This document shows, one piece after another, positions 1-9,673 of a stretch of 64,000 bases of DNA (its first letter is position 1; each line of letters starts with the position of its first letter). The stretch comes from Deinococcus deserti VCD115 (GTDB taxonomy: Bacteria > Deinococcota > Deinococci > Deinococcales > Deinococcaceae): contig NC_012527.1 in NCBI RefSeq assembly GCF_000020685.1, positions 260,712-324,711 of the forward strand, given 5' to 3'. Under the pieces are notes generated by a model, which saw only the letters and a program-made list of their open reading frames with translations, had not been told where the DNA came from and did not search any database. Both the position numbers and the translations under genes were made by a program.

Positions 1-121
1 ATGGCAACTGCCCAGCAGGTAACGGCCTGTCACGCTGAGCAGTGATGCTGGATGAAGGATCGGCCACCTGTTCAGACCCTGCTGGGCGCCGCGTTTCGTA
101 AGCTAAGCTAGGAGGTCGCCT

Positions 122-271
122 ATGCTGATGAACCGCGCGCGTATCCTACTTCTCGTTTTTGGGGCCGTGGTCTTTCCGGTCGCTGTGACTTCATGCACAT
201 CGCCGGGAAACACCACCACGCAGGGAGAGAGCGAAGAATCAGGCGAGAACGAGAACGAAGAAGACGATTAA
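122..271 (+). CDS. Small acidic lipoprotein (49 aa)
   Basis: A 49-residue protein not recognised as a known family. A strong Shine-Dalgarno (AGGAGG, about 110-115) sits before the ATG at 122. Residues 4-20 form a basic-then-hydrophobic signal segment. It ends in a lipobox-like VTSC, so Cys25 should be lipidated after signal peptidase II cleavage. The mature part is only about 25 residues and very acidic (E/D/N-rich, ending EEDD). A strong stem-loop follows the stop immediately, which supports a complete monocistronic gene. The role is unknown; membrane anchoring of a short acidic tail is inference from the sequence. Confidence 0.6.
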   Translation: MLMNRARILLLVFGAVVFPVAVTSCTSPGNTTTQGESEESGENENEEDD

Positions 272-277
272 GTGCAA

Positions 278-304
278 AAGGCGGCCTCTGCAAGTGGCCG
301 CCTT
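278..304 (+). terminator. Stem-loop after the small lipoprotein gene
   Basis: A perfect 9-bp inverted repeat, AAGGCGGCC / GGCCGCCTT, with a 9-nt loop, begins 6 nt after the lipoprotein stop codon. There is no clear T-run after it, so it may be a weak terminator or an mRNA-stabilising hairpin. Nothing else recognisable lies between 305 and 644. Confidence 0.5.
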
Positions 305-644
305 CTGCATGGGCTGAATCTGACCTTGCGCGGCCAACTTCGAGATGCGCGCCCATCCGGTGGCAAAACATTCTGATTTGTGGACTGTGAAAAAGCGATC
401 GCTTTCGCCGCCCTGAAGGAAATAAGGCTCAGGACACCAGCGCCGTCCTGCTGTTTGGGCCTGTTCTGAGTCCGGCCTCAGCGCGCAGAACACCGCGCCG
501 TAGCAGGCCAACACGCCTGCACCGCGCACGGCCGCTCAGGTCCTCGCTTCGGCATGACTTCACGGTCACTGGCCAGCAACTGTTCCGAGCATCAAGGCCA
601 CATCCATCAGCCTGGCACCCCGAGCTACATCCTTCCGGTCGTGA

Positions 645-2186
645 TCAGGACTTTTCGGGGGCTGACGACAGGCCACTTGCCCAGCCGATAAAATGCTTCA
701 GGTCTGCCCCCTGTTGTTCCAGGCTGGGCAGCGCAACGTACATCATATGCCCGGCCTCATAGAAGGTCTCACGCAGGTTTCCCCGCAGGCTCGGATCGAG
801 TTGCAGGTGGTCGAGCGTGTGCCGTGTCGCGTGATACGGCGTGGCGAAATCGAAGTAGCCCGAGGCCACCAGGACCTTCAGATGCGGATTCTGGTGCATG
901 GCCTTGCGCAGCGTGTCTGAAACGCGCACATGCCGGTTTTCGAACTCCTTATAGCTCCAGGGCCGCACCCGGCCGGTCAGGATCTCATAGGGAAGATCAG
1001 ACTCGAATCCAAGTTCTACTCGGACGTAATGGTTCATCGCGGCGGTATAGGGGCCCAGAATAGCGCTCATGCTGGGGTCGTACTCGCCGCTCTCACCACC
1101 CATATCCCGGTCGATGCCGGTAAAGCGGCTGTCCAGCCGGCCTACCGTGCGGCCCTCGTCCCGCAGCAGTTCCTTGCAGAACCGGGCAAGCGTGACACGC
1201 AGGTCGTTGCGGAGGACGAACTCAGGACTCAGGCCTGTCAGGTCGCTGTAGCGCTGCGCAACCTCCACCCGTTGTTCCTGGCTGAGGCGGGCCCCGGCAT
1301 GCAGGGCGCGGGCGTAGTCGCCGTCCGCAAATGCTTCGGCCTCGCGCAGGACTTCGGGCAGGGTGCGTTCCCGGCCAAGTTTGCCGTGATACCAGGCAGT
1401 GGCTGCTGCGGTTGGCAGATGCACCAGGTACGGCAGGTCATGGCCTGGCGTGAAGTCCACGGTCGAGAAATCCAGGATGGAACTGATCAGCATGATGCCG
1501 TTCAGGAACATCCCGTGGCGCTCCTGCAGGTAACCGCTGAGCCCGGCAGCACGGGTCGTGCCATAGCTCTCGCCGATCAGGAACTTGGGGCTCAGCCAGC
1601 GTCCAGCCCGGCTTGTCCACAGCCGGATAAAGTCTCCTACAGATTCAATGTCTTTCTGAAAGCCATGAAAGTCTCCGGGCTTCTGTCCTTCGGTCACGCG
1701 CGAGTACCCGGTGCTGACCGGGTCGATAAACACCAGGTCTGAGTGGGTCAGGAGCGTGAACTCGTTGTCGGTCAGGTCGTAGGGCGGGCCCAGGAGAGCG
1801 CCGGCATCGCCCATAGCCACGCGGCGGGGTCCCAGCAGCCCCAGATGCAGCCAGACCGAACTGCTGCCTGGGCCACCGTTAAAGCTGAACGTCACTGGCC
1901 GCACACGCGGATCATGGTCACCGTCCAACGCGTAGGCCACAAAGAACACCTGGGCGCGAGGTTTGAAACCTTCTGATTCTCCCTCTTTGGAATGCTGCTC
2001 TTCGGCCAGCACCATGGTTCCGGTCGTGACGGTGTAAGCAATCTCCCGTTCACCCACAGTGATTCGGTGGTGGGTGACCCTGACTTCGTCCCGCGGCCTG
2101 CTGTCTTCTTTGGCTTCTGCATCCGGCACCCTGACCTTCACATCAATCTGGGTCTGATCGCGTGTCTCTTCCTGGTCTTTCCTCAT
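645..2186 (-). CDS. Peptidase S10 family serine carboxypeptidase
   Basis: A 513-aa serine carboxypeptidase-like alpha/beta hydrolase that would remove C-terminal residues from peptides. The oxyanion-hole segment NGGPGSSS is at 103-110. The nucleophile Ser207 lies in GESYG (205-209), Asp446 in SGYFDFATP, and His480 in EAGHMMY, so the catalytic triad is complete and in family order. No clear signal peptide is seen; the N-terminus is highly charged, so a cytoplasmic location is likely although classic S10 enzymes are secreted. The start at 2186 was chosen because a G-rich Shine-Dalgarno (AAGGGGG) sits about 7 nt upstream; an in-frame start 20 codons earlier lacks one. It stands alone on the minus strand. 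Confidence 0.9.
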   Translation of the reverse strand: MRKDQEETRDQTQIDVKVRVPDAEAKEDSRPRDEVRVTHHRITVGEREIAYTVTTGTMVLAEEQHSKEGESEGFKPRAQVFFVAYALDGDHDPRVRPVTFSFNGGPGSSSVWLHLGLLGPRRVAMGDAGALLGPPYDLTDNEFTLLTHSDLVFIDPVSTGYSRVTEGQKPGDFHGFQKDIESVGDFIRLWTSRAGRWLSPKFLIGESYGTTRAAGLSGYLQERHGMFLNGIMLISSILDFSTVDFTPGHDLPYLVHLPTAAATAWYHGKLGRERTLPEVLREAEAFADGDYARALHAGARLSQEQRVEVAQRYSDLTGLSPEFVLRNDLRVTLARFCKELLRDEGRTVGRLDSRFTGIDRDMGGESGEYDPSMSAILGPYTAAMNHYVRVELGFESDLPYEILTGRVRPWSYKEFENRHVRVSDTLRKAMHQNPHLKVLVASGYFDFATPYHATRHTLDHLQLDPSLRGNLRETFYEAGHMMYVALPSLEQQGADLKHFIGWASGLSSAPEKS

Positions 2187-2646
2187 ACGTTGTCCCCCTT
2201 GTGCTGTTCTAGCGCGTGGGGAGCATGGCCCGCCAAGAAGGCGCATGGGTTCCGGAGGGTAGATGGTGAGGCACTTCCTCAGGAGAAAGCCCGTGGCGTG
2301 CCGACCAGCGGCACCTGACAGACCGGAAAGGTCCCTGGCAGATCACCTGCAGGCGATGACGGCGTAACTGCTCAGGTCAAGGTTCCTGGATCACTCCTTG
2401 CCCTCTGTCTGACCGGATTGAACGCTCCAGTATCCTGCTACCACTAGGCATGGGCCCCGCAGTCCCTTTGGAGCGGCCAGTAGAATGTGGAGCCTGACGA
2501 AGCTTTCCTGCTCCATGATGTGGTTCTGGCGGCATAGGTTCAGCCGCCAGCCAGCAACAGTCAGGTCAGCACTGGGCCAGGTGCTTCAACTGCTGCGGGC
2601 CACACAGATGTCCTCGACCGTTTCGCCCACCCGGATCTCCTGGAGC
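2187..2646. other. Intergenic stretch, nothing recognised
   Basis: About 460 bp between the S10 peptidase start and a small minus-strand gene. I see no convincing gene, RNA or repeat. It should contain the promoter of the peptidase, but no clear -35/-10 pair stood out. Confidence 0.4.
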
Positions 2647-2814
2647 TCAGGCCTCCACCTGACCATCCAGGATCAGGGCGTTTTTCACGGCAAACACATA
2701 GTCATCTTCGGAAAGGTCATCCTTGCCACCAGCGTCGATCACCTGCTGCACCCGGGCCTTCCTGACTTCAAGGTCCTCGCTGGTTTGAGGTTCCGGCTGA
2801 GATTGGATGTTCAT
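2647..2814 (-). CDS. Small hypothetical protein (55 aa)
   Basis: An acidic 55-residue protein, unrecognised. It begins MNIQSQPEPQTSEDL, continues with a helix-like segment (residues 14-29, charged and amphipathic) and an acidic patch KDDLSEDDY, and ends in an aliphatic stretch. Codon usage is GC3-rich on this strand, whereas the opposite-strand reading is Cys/Arg/Trp-rich and unlikely. The start lacks a good Shine-Dalgarno. A 25-codon frame overlaps its 3' end (ATG GTC AGG TGG ...) and could encode a coupled micro-protein, but that is speculative. Confidence 0.45.
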   Translation of the reverse strand: MNIQSQPEPQTSEDLEVRKARVQQVIDAGGKDDLSEDDYVFAVKNALILDGQVEA

Positions 2815-3061
2815 GTAGGCATTTCAACAGCAGGACGTGAGGTCTCGCCTGTCATCCTCCTAACAGTCCTTGAGCCAGTGATGTTGGTCTTTAGGAGGAA
2901 TCCACGCGCCACAAGGCTTGGCCAGATCCACGGGCCTTCAGGACCTTTGACGGTTCGGCTCAATGATCTGCGCGGACCGTTGCCCCACATCGGAAGAGTG
3001 CTCTCGGTGAAGGAGCGTCACGCCCCCGCGAACTGTTGATCATCCTGCCACCCTGAGCGGC

Positions 3062-4231
3062 CTACGCTTCCAGACCGGCTGGTTGTGCCTTGAGCAGCGT
3101 ACGTCCCGAGTTTTCGTCGATGGCAGCGCCAAAGGCAATGTGCAGCATGGCCGCGTGGGCGTCCCGGAAGGCCCGCTGCACTGTGCTGTCCGAGCGCAGC
3201 GCGCTGGTACCGCTGAGTTCGTAGAGGGTCTCGGTCACGTGTGCGGCGGTCAGGGTCGCGTGGCGGGACGCCAGTCCAGCTTCGGCCACCAGCTGCGGCG
3301 CGACGGACTGTCCCTGGACCGCGTGGTCCCACGCCTGGCTCGAGACGTGACGTACGTACGCCCGCGCCGCAGCAAACGAGGCGTAGGCCTGAGCAAATTT
3401 CGACTGGGTTCCGGGATGGTCGCTGAGCGTCTCCTTTGAGCCGAGCCGGGTGTGGCCCTGCGCAAAGGTGGTAAAAGCTTCCAGGGCTCCACGGGCAATG
3501 CCCAGGGGAACCGGCGCCATCCACAGCCACAGCAGCATCTGGAAGGGCAACCGGTACAGCGGACGGTCCAGCCGGGGAGGGTCAGAAAAGAGCCGCAAAG
3601 TGTGCTGCTCCGGCACAAAGACGTCTTCCACCTCAAAGTCATGACTGGCAGTGGCCTTGAGTCCCATCACGTCCCAACGCGGAATGATGGTCACACGGGC
3701 AGCGGGAAAGAAGGTCATGATCGTCTCAGGTGATCCGTTCTCCAGGACCTGCGGTTCACCTTCCTGCGTGACGACGCTGTTGCCGAGGATCACCTGACTC
3801 TGCAGGCAGCCACTGCCAAAGGCCCACCGGCCGCTGACCCGGTAGCCCCCCTCGACGCGTTCGGCCCTTCCGGTCGGAGAAAACATACTTGCGGACACCA
3901 CATGTGTGTCCTGGCCAAACAGCTCCTGCGCTCCTGCCGGGTCCAGCCAGGCACTGAAGGCATTGGAACCCGCACCGATCATGGCGCACCATCCGGTCGC
4001 ACCGTCCGCTGCGGCGAGTTCTTCCAGGACGTCCTGAACCTCAGCCAGAGACGCTTCAATGCCGCCGTAAGCCTGTGGCAGCAGCAGCCGGTAGATACCC
4101 GCCTGCTTCAGCGCCTCTACCACTTCCGGGTGAAGGCATCCGGTGCGCTCCCCTTCAGCTGCATGCTGGCGGACCAGGGCGGCGACCGCCTGGGCGCTTT
4201 CCAGAGGCGAATGCCGAGTCATAGTGGTCAT
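3062..4231 (-). CDS. Acyl-CoA dehydrogenase-fold flavoprotein (group D monooxygenase type)
   Basis: A 389-aa flavin-dependent enzyme of the acyl-CoA dehydrogenase superfamily. The N-terminal all-alpha domain (about 10-110) includes LLLPQAYGG. It is followed by the beta domain (about 115-215, with VSGRWAFGSG) and a C-terminal four-helix domain of the type seen in two-component monooxygenases such as HsaA, DszC and HpaB. True dehydrogenases usually carry a catalytic Glu in the C-terminal domain. I could not identify one, and the C-terminal helices ending in IDENSGRT match the monooxygenase branch better. That branch uses reduced flavin from a separate reductase to hydroxylate substrates; no reductase gene is adjacent. 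The substrate cannot be read from the sequence. Confidence 0.8.
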   Translation of the reverse strand: MTTMTRHSPLESAQAVAALVRQHAAEGERTGCLHPEVVEALKQAGIYRLLLPQAYGGIEASLAEVQDVLEELAAADGATGWCAMIGAGSNAFSAWLDPAGAQELFGQDTHVVSASMFSPTGRAERVEGGYRVSGRWAFGSGCLQSQVILGNSVVTQEGEPQVLENGSPETIMTFFPAARVTIIPRWDVMGLKATASHDFEVEDVFVPEQHTLRLFSDPPRLDRPLYRLPFQMLLWLWMAPVPLGIARGALEAFTTFAQGHTRLGSKETLSDHPGTQSKFAQAYASFAAARAYVRHVSSQAWDHAVQGQSVAPQLVAEAGLASRHATLTAAHVTETLYELSGTSALRSDSTVQRAFRDAHAAMLHIAFGAAIDENSGRTLLKAQPAGLEA

Positions 4232-4713
4232 GCCTAGACCTCCCGGATGTACTCAAGAACGGCAACAGAACGGAAGCGATCAGGGTGTGCCTTATCACTG
4301 TACTGCCGTTCGGGGTGCAGGAACACGGCAGGGCCCTGCATCCCAGGATGCCGGACATGGCCAGCGCGAGCAGACTAAAGACAGGTGCTGAAGTCAAGCC
4401 CCTGAACTGTGATACCTGTAAGTTCCCAGGGGTATCGTGCAGCTCTGATTCCGCCGTCAGAGCAGTCTGCCTGGTCCCTGCAGCAGGAGCGCACCAGAGC
4501 CCAGCTATAAAACAGGCAAGTCGCTCCTGGGACATCCGGTGTGACTTCCTTCTGCACACCCTCCTTCCCTAGTTCCAGAGCATGTCCGTTGCTCAGAAGG
4601 CACGAGGTCTACCCTCAAGGAGACTCTGGAACATCCGATGCCGGATGAGATGCCGAGTCAGCGTCTGCAGGGCGCGCCCGGCACCCGTGATGTTCTCTGG
4701 GAGGCTGAACACG
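4232..4713. other. Intergenic stretch, nothing recognised
   Basis: About 480 bp upstream of the flavoprotein gene. Short open frames exist on both strands, but none has a ribosome site or protein-like composition. No RNA or repeat was seen. Confidence 0.35.
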
Positions 4714-4914
4714 ATGCCCAAACGCAAGACCCAGAGGCGGGGTGCGTTCCCTGACACGATGAATACCGTCATTGACCTGACGCCAAAGCGTGAAACAGTT
4801 CTTGCTCAGAAAACCAGAGAGGTGGCCTCACGGCGACGTCTCCAACCTGCACACCCTGTCGCAACTCCCCCTGCCAGCAGTGGTCACCAAGCCTCCTTCG
4901 AGCAGACTCCCTGA
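4714..4914 (+). CDS. Possible small basic protein (66 aa)
   Basis: A 66-residue frame with a good Shine-Dalgarno (GGGAGG at 4699-4704, 9-nt spacer) before the ATG. The product begins MPKRKTQRRG, is strongly basic in the first half and Pro/Ser/Gln-rich at the end. No family is recognised. It could be a spurious frame; the ribosome site is the main support. Confidence 0.25.
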   Translation: MPKRKTQRRGAFPDTMNTVIDLTPKRETVLAQKTREVASRRRLQPAHPVATPPASSGHQASFEQTP

Positions 4915-5039
4915 GAGCAGCCGAAGACAGGCCACATCAGACGCATATCGTGCTCATCAGCGGCGCAGAAATCGGTGATTCGCCTTCTCATCTCGGACCA
5001 TCCCGCGTGTCGTGAAAGAGCATTGTGACAGCGAATTCG

Positions 5040-5045
5040 TAAGCT
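5040..5045 (+). promoter_or_regulatory. Candidate -10 for a leaderless transcript
   Basis: TAAGCT ends exactly 6 nt before the ATG at 5052, fitting the TANNNT-N6-7-start pattern of Deinococcus leaderless mRNAs. No good -35 was seen at 16-18 bp. Confidence 0.3.
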
Positions 5046-5051
5046 GCTGGT

Positions 5052-5279
5052 ATGCCAGGGCTTCTTCTCACACGCGTCATATCTACAGCTCAGACGCTGG
5101 CTCATGACCTGGGAGATCAGGCCCTGCTCGGACGCCTTGCTCAACTTCAACAACGGGCGCACCTGGAACGCACAGAAGATGTCCATCAGCTGCTGAGCGA
5201 GCTGCTCTCCATCAATGCGGCACTTGGGATCTCCGGCAATGAAGCTGTGGTCAAGAGTTACGGGTGGACATTGCCCTGA
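5052..5279 (+). CDS. Small helical hypothetical protein (75 aa)
   Basis: A 75-residue protein, probably all-helical, with Leu/Gln/His-rich amphipathic stretches (residues 14-60, e.g. LLGRLAQLQQRAHLER). No family is recognised. It has no Shine-Dalgarno, but a TANNNT hexamer sits 6 nt before the ATG, suggesting leaderless translation. Its stop codon is embedded in a perfect 10-bp stem-loop. The promoter-like element and the hairpin bracket the frame and make a real gene more likely than the composition alone would. Confidence 0.4.
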   Translation: MPGLLLTRVISTAQTLAHDLGDQALLGRLAQLQQRAHLERTEDVHQLLSELLSINAALGISGNEAVVKSYGWTLP

Positions 5280-5295
5280 TGATCGTCAGGGCAAT
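5270..5295 (+). terminator. Hairpin overlapping a stop codon
   Basis: A perfect 10-bp inverted repeat, ATTGCCCTGA / TCAGGGCAAT, with a 6-nt loop. The left arm contains the TGA of the preceding small gene. There is no T-run, so this is a weak terminator or 3'-end stabiliser. Confidence 0.45.
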
Positions 5296-5560
5296 GCCGG
5301 ACCGCCCAGACCATGCAGTCACAGGCCACACCACATCAGCCCAGAGCATTCCAGCAAAAAACCGTCGTGGGGCCAGCGCAACTTGCAGCGCGTCGACCTG
5401 GGTACCGCACCGTGAAGGTGTTTGACCGCCAGCAGACCTGAAAGAGAGTCAGCTTAAGCAAGCGGGCGGGCACGCTCAGGTAGACCCGGCAGGCGCACTA
5501 AGGCTGTGCAGCCCCACGTACTGGCAGCCGCTTCAGCCATGAGCTTGACGCCGCTTTTTA

Positions 5561-6556
5561 TTACCGGAACGCGGCGTTAAAGAAGCGCCACATGACAGCG
5601 CTGGCGTCGGGGCCGGTGGGATCGGTGTAACTGCCTTCGCGGCTTCCCCCACTCCAGGCATGGCTCATTCCCGCAATATTCCAGTGCTCAACCAAACCTT
5701 GCGCATACGTTTCTACTGTGTAGGACCGGCCTCCTGGTACCGACCCTGCACTCGTTACCTTCTGATCTTCGGACACGCTGTCGTTCTCTATACCGTCGTC
5801 TGCCAGATCATTGGTCTGCACCCACTGCGCCGCCACCTGGGTACCGTTCACTGGCGCCACCGTCAGGTCGTTCGAGCCGTGAAAAACGATGGCGGCCACA
5901 CGCCGGCGGATCCCTTCTGAAGCGCTGTACGCCATCTTGCCCTGAGCATCTGGGTCAGGACCGCCCAGTCTCATGGCCGCCAGGGCCCCTGTCAGATCCG
6001 TCGCGGCCTGATACTCCAGTCCAGCGCTTACTCCGATAGCCGCAAAGACATCCGGATACGTTGCTCCCATGATGACGCTCATCGCTCCACCAGCCGAAAG
6101 ACCTGCGACATACACCTGCTTGGAGTCGACCGCCACCTGCGACCTGACTTTGTCGACCATGGCCTTGATCACGGCAGGTTCCCCGGTGTTCCGGGCCTGG
6201 TGAGCAGGTTCGAACCAGTTCCAGCACCTGCTGGCATTGGCACTGGCAGACTGCTCTGGATATACCACCAGAAAGCCTTCCTGATCAGCCAGGGTATTCA
6301 TCCGGGTTCCCGCAGCAAAGCTCTGAGGACTCTGGGTGCACCCATGCAGCATCACCACCAGCGGCCTGGGCCGGTTGTTGTTCGTGGCGGGCACGTACAA
6401 CTGGTAATTTCGCGTCAGTCCTCCTGCTGTCGCAGCGCCGGACGAGACCCCCACCGGAACTTCAGACTGACTCTGCGCGCCCAGTGGAGAACTCAGCGTG
6501 TCCGCACAGCTCACCAGAGCCAGAGTAAGCAGGAATGGTGTCAGAACATCTTTCAT
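5561..6556 (-). CDS. PHB depolymerase-family esterase, lipoprotein
   Basis: A 331-aa exported esterase of the poly(3-hydroxybutyrate) depolymerase / feruloyl esterase family (alpha/beta hydrolase). The N-terminus is a lipoprotein signal with lipobox LVSC (Cys17), so it is probably membrane-anchored outside the cytoplasm. The oxyanion-hole HGC is at 71-73, the nucleophile Ser154 in GLSAGG, Asp230 in HGSND, and His299 in GMSHAWSGG: a complete triad in the family order. A clear Shine-Dalgarno (GGGAGG) precedes the ATG. It likely hydrolyses ester bonds in polyesters or plant-derived esters; which one is not readable. A GC-rich inverted repeat (ACGCCGC / GCGGCGT, 5548-5577) spans the stop codon. 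Confidence 0.88.
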   Translation of the reverse strand: MKDVLTPFLLTLALVSCADTLSSPLGAQSQSEVPVGVSSGAATAGGLTRNYQLYVPATNNNRPRPLVVMLHGCTQSPQSFAAGTRMNTLADQEGFLVVYPEQSASANASRCWNWFEPAHQARNTGEPAVIKAMVDKVRSQVAVDSKQVYVAGLSAGGAMSVIMGATYPDVFAAIGVSAGLEYQAATDLTGALAAMRLGGPDPDAQGKMAYSASEGIRRRVAAIVFHGSNDLTVAPVNGTQVAAQWVQTNDLADDGIENDSVSEDQKVTSAGSVPGGRSYTVETYAQGLVEHWNIAGMSHAWSGGSREGSYTDPTGPDASAVMWRFFNAAFR

Positions 6557-6813
6557 AAGTGCCTCCCGCAGCCGTCGCGCGCTTTGTGACTCATCTGGCC
6601 AAACCCAACGTTGACTGATCAGAAGGTACCGGTAAGGTGTTCCGGCACCGTTACAGCCCTGTCATAGGAAAAAGCAAGTGCTGGTGCTGTCGGCTGAAGT
6701 GGCTGAGGCGTACGCTTACCATGCGAAATCGCGAGTTGCGTCTCTGTCAACGCCACTGCCATACGGTGTTCCACGTCAGGGCAACAGCGAGTGGCATGCG
6801 CCAGAATCGAGCT

Positions 6814-7233
6814 ATGCCGCGCCTCACGCCCGATGAAACCACTGCTGTTCTGAAACGCCATCAGCAGATGCGCGGGGGCGTCCTGCGTCTAGCCCGCCTG
6901 CGGTACGAAACAGCTCTTCATCCCCCTACGCCAGACCTTGTGGTGCAACTCGATGCTCCAGACCTTGACAGTTCATCCGGTTGGTGCCGCATGAGCCTGA
7001 CCCTCGAGGGGGTGGCTACGCTATGGCTGCGGGAAGACGAGGCCACGAACATGGTGCTGCTTGGGGGTCTGGCCATCGTATACGCCGGTGACCGGGTCTA
7101 CGTCGATTTCAGTCCTCCTGCTGTGGACGGGTACGACCTGACGGATTTTTCCACATCAACTTTCAGTGTCAGCGCCAAAGCACTGTGGGTACAGGTCTCG
7201 CCATTGGACGCAGCAGTTCCAGACCCAGCCTGA
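6814..7233 (+). CDS. Hypothetical protein (139 aa)
   Basis: A 139-residue soluble protein of unknown family. The start at 6814 is chosen because upstream in-frame sequence is Cys/Arg/His-rich and not protein-like, while from MPRLTPDET onward the composition is normal. The first ~35 residues are a charged helix. The remainder is beta-rich (VVQLDAPDLDS, SLTLEGVATLWLRED, IVYAGDRVYVDFSPP), resembling a small beta-sandwich or barrel. No catalytic motif, signal peptide or membrane segment is seen. It has no operon partner. Confidence 0.6.
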   Translation: MPRLTPDETTAVLKRHQQMRGGVLRLARLRYETALHPPTPDLVVQLDAPDLDSSSGWCRMSLTLEGVATLWLREDEATNMVLLGGLAIVYAGDRVYVDFSPPAVDGYDLTDFSTSTFSVSAKALWVQVSPLDAAVPDPA

Positions 7234-8156
7234 GCCAACACGAAGCCTGTGGCTGAGACACCATCCAGAAAAAGGAGGCGTTTGTGACACTTGTCAGCTG
7301 TATGCACGTAGATTCTCGCGGCTTACGACCTCATGACCTCTGAGCACGCCGGAAGACTTTCGGAGACGTCGACAACCAGTCATTGAGCACATGTGAGGAA
7401 AGGACGCTGTTCACGGATAAGAGTGCAGATCGGTTGTTGCGATAGGCCGACTGTTTCCATGTGCGAGCTGCTTTTCTCCGTGACTTGGTTGCGTGAATGT
7501 ATGTCAGTTAACCAGAAAGCCCTCTCGGGAAGAAAGAGAAACAATTATCCATGTCTTTTGCTCCCGCGCTCAGGGTATGAGGCAGGTTGCCGAATTCAGT
7601 AGATCCCTTACGGGTGAAATGGGAATTATTGATCCAGACTGCAACGCTGATACTGGTTCTCTCCATGTACTTTACTGTTAGCAAGATATGTAAAGCACTG
7701 CTGTGCTTTTAACCATTGGAACGTTTGCCTCCGCCATGACCTCAGATACTGCGGGACTATAGTTACCAATGCACTTTGAGCATCTGCTACTCATCAGGGT
7801 GTGGAATTGAGCGTACAGGGACGAGACCAGCGAATGGAGACGGCCCTTCGTGACGTGCAGGGCGCATAGCTCCTGGGTACATCTGGAGATCAAATGTCTG
7901 TACCAGCCACTAAAAAGGCCTCAAAAATATCCGAATGGGACATGGCATGAACCGTGAGCAAGTACCATGACTTAAATGTCACCCTGAGTACTGCTGACCA
8001 TTTCCGGCAATGCCTGAATGCTCACCAACGTGCAGATACAAGGTACAGTTTGAGTGAAAAATCAAAGGACTCGACTGTTAAGGCAACGTCATCGTGGCGC
8101 CCCTGCCTCCCTGCCTGTGCAGTTGACCTCTGAGCACACGGAACAAAGGGGGACCT
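7234..8156. other. Long intergenic stretch, partly AT-richer
   Basis: About 920 bp without a convincing gene. The segment around 7390-7960 is visibly more AT-rich than its flanks and carries only short frames lacking ribosome sites, which may mark decayed or acquired DNA. No tRNA, repeat or transposase remnant was recognised. Confidence 0.4.
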
Positions 8157-8894
8157 ATGACGCGCATGAGCCGTTTGGTTGCCGAGTTTATCGGAACGTT
8201 CTGGCTGGTCTTCGGTGGAGCAGGCAGTGCCGTCTTTGCGGCCGCCTTTCCGGAGGTAGGCATCGGGTTATTGGGTGTGTCCCTGGCGTTCGGACTTGCC
8301 GTCATGACCATGGCCTACAGTGTTGGCCACATCTCTGGGAGCCACTTCAATCCAGCTGTTACCCTTGGCGTATGGGCAGGTGGGCGCTTTCCAGCCCGTG
8401 ACGTGCTGCCATATATCCTGGCTCAGGTTGCTGGCGGTATTCTCGCAGCCCTTCTGCTGTATGGCATCGCCCGTGGCACTCCTTCTTTTGACCTGGCTAC
8501 TGACGGGCTCGCAGCAAATGGATACGGCCAGCATTCCCCAGGACGTTATTCGCTGATGGCTGGGTTTGTGGTGGAACTGGTCCTGACATTCATGTTCCTG
8601 ATCATCATCATGGGGGCAACACACCGCAAGGCGCCCGCAGGCTTCGCGCCAATTGCAATTGGCCTGGCGCTGACTTTGATTCATCTGATCAGCATTCCCA
8701 TCACGAATACATCCGTAAATCCAGCCCGCAGCACAGGGCCTGCGCTGATCGTTGGTGGATGGGCAGTGCAGCAGCTTTGGATGTTCTGGCTTGCTCCATT
8801 GCTCGGGGGCCTCCTTGGAGGAATGGCTTACCGCTCCATGTTCAAGGACGACTCCGCACCGGATATCACAGGAGAAACCCAACCTGTGACCTGA
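8157..8894 (+). CDS. aqpZ: Aquaporin Z
   Basis: A 245-aa water channel of the MIP family with six membrane helices. Both NPA boxes are present (65-67 in SHFNPAVT and 188-190 in TSVNPARS). The residues lining the water-selective filter match E. coli AqpZ: Phe45, His176 (in LIHLISIP), Thr185 and Arg191. These favour water over glycerol. A strong ribosome site (AAAGGGGG) lies 5-6 nt before the ATG. It is a single-gene unit ending at a good intrinsic terminator. Its likely role is rapid water flux during osmotic change or rehydration. Confidence 0.95.
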   Translation: MTRMSRLVAEFIGTFWLVFGGAGSAVFAAAFPEVGIGLLGVSLAFGLAVMTMAYSVGHISGSHFNPAVTLGVWAGGRFPARDVLPYILAQVAGGILAALLLYGIARGTPSFDLATDGLAANGYGQHSPGRYSLMAGFVVELVLTFMFLIIIMGATHRKAPAGFAPIAIGLALTLIHLISIPITNTSVNPARSTGPALIVGGWAVQQLWMFWLAPLLGGLLGGMAYRSMFKDDSAPDITGETQPVT

Positions 8895-8981
8895 ACAGAA
8901 GAGCAGAAACTGGATGAGGCGTCACTGACGCAGCGGGATCTGCTTGAGCAGGAAGGCACACGTCCCTTCCTCTACACCAGG

Positions 8982-9018
8982 AAACACCCCAGACGCTGCC
9001 GGCGCATTGGGGTGTTTT
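8982..9018 (+). terminator. Intrinsic terminator after aqpZ
   Basis: A 10-bp perfect stem (AAACACCCCA / TGGGGTGTTT) with a GC-rich loop, ending in a short T-run (TTTT). It lies 88 bp after the aqpZ stop. Confidence 0.75.
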
Positions 9019-9673
9019 GCATTGCCAGCCAGAACTGAAATACGCTGGATATCACCCCATATTTCGAAGCCTGGCCATGTGATGGTGAAGGGCAAACGAG
9101 GAACAATCTGAACGACAGTGTCAGCCCTCAGCAGCTACGCCCTGAACTTGCCTCCTCCGCTCAAAGCTGGGCTGAATTCTATGTACCGCCTTCCCGGTAT
9201 TCCAGGCGATCCGCAGGGTGCTGCGCATCCCTGTCTTGCCTGAAGCAAAGTTTGATCACCTAACCGACGAATACAGAGTGCTAGGCTTGCGAGCCTGTGC
9301 CAAGACGAAGACGCCGAAAACAACCCCCTCGCTGGCCAGATGCAGAGGTAACACGGGCCACAAACATCCTGCTGGTCATCAATTTCATGCTGCTTCTTGC
9401 CGTTTTACAGGAAACCAGCAGATGATTTATCACACCACCCCACCGGTAAGTTCAGGATTCCCGGTGCACACGTCCAGGGTCTGGACAGCACGTCATGTCT
9501 CTCGCCCTTCAAAGAGTAAGACTTCCTACCGGACCGACAGCAGCTGACCGCCCGCGATTGACTGTCATTTCACGAGATCCTGACGCTCCAGTTCCTCCGC
9601 TTCTTAAGGGTTCCTGAAGGAGGCGCGCCACAAGCGGAAAAAGGTCCTGGCATGCTCGGCCATACTGTGCCGC
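9019..9673. other. Intergenic stretch, nothing recognised
   Basis: About 650 bp between the aqpZ terminator and the next gene. Short frames only; no ribosome site, repeat or RNA was seen. It should hold the promoter for the secreted protein at 9674. Confidence 0.35.

Noticed and set aside
930..1742. 270-codon plus-strand frame
   Set aside because: It is antisense to the S10 peptidase, whose catalytic triad is complete.
2485..3039. 184-codon plus-strand frame
   Set aside because: No ribosome site and poor composition; the opposite strand carries a better small gene at 2647-2814.
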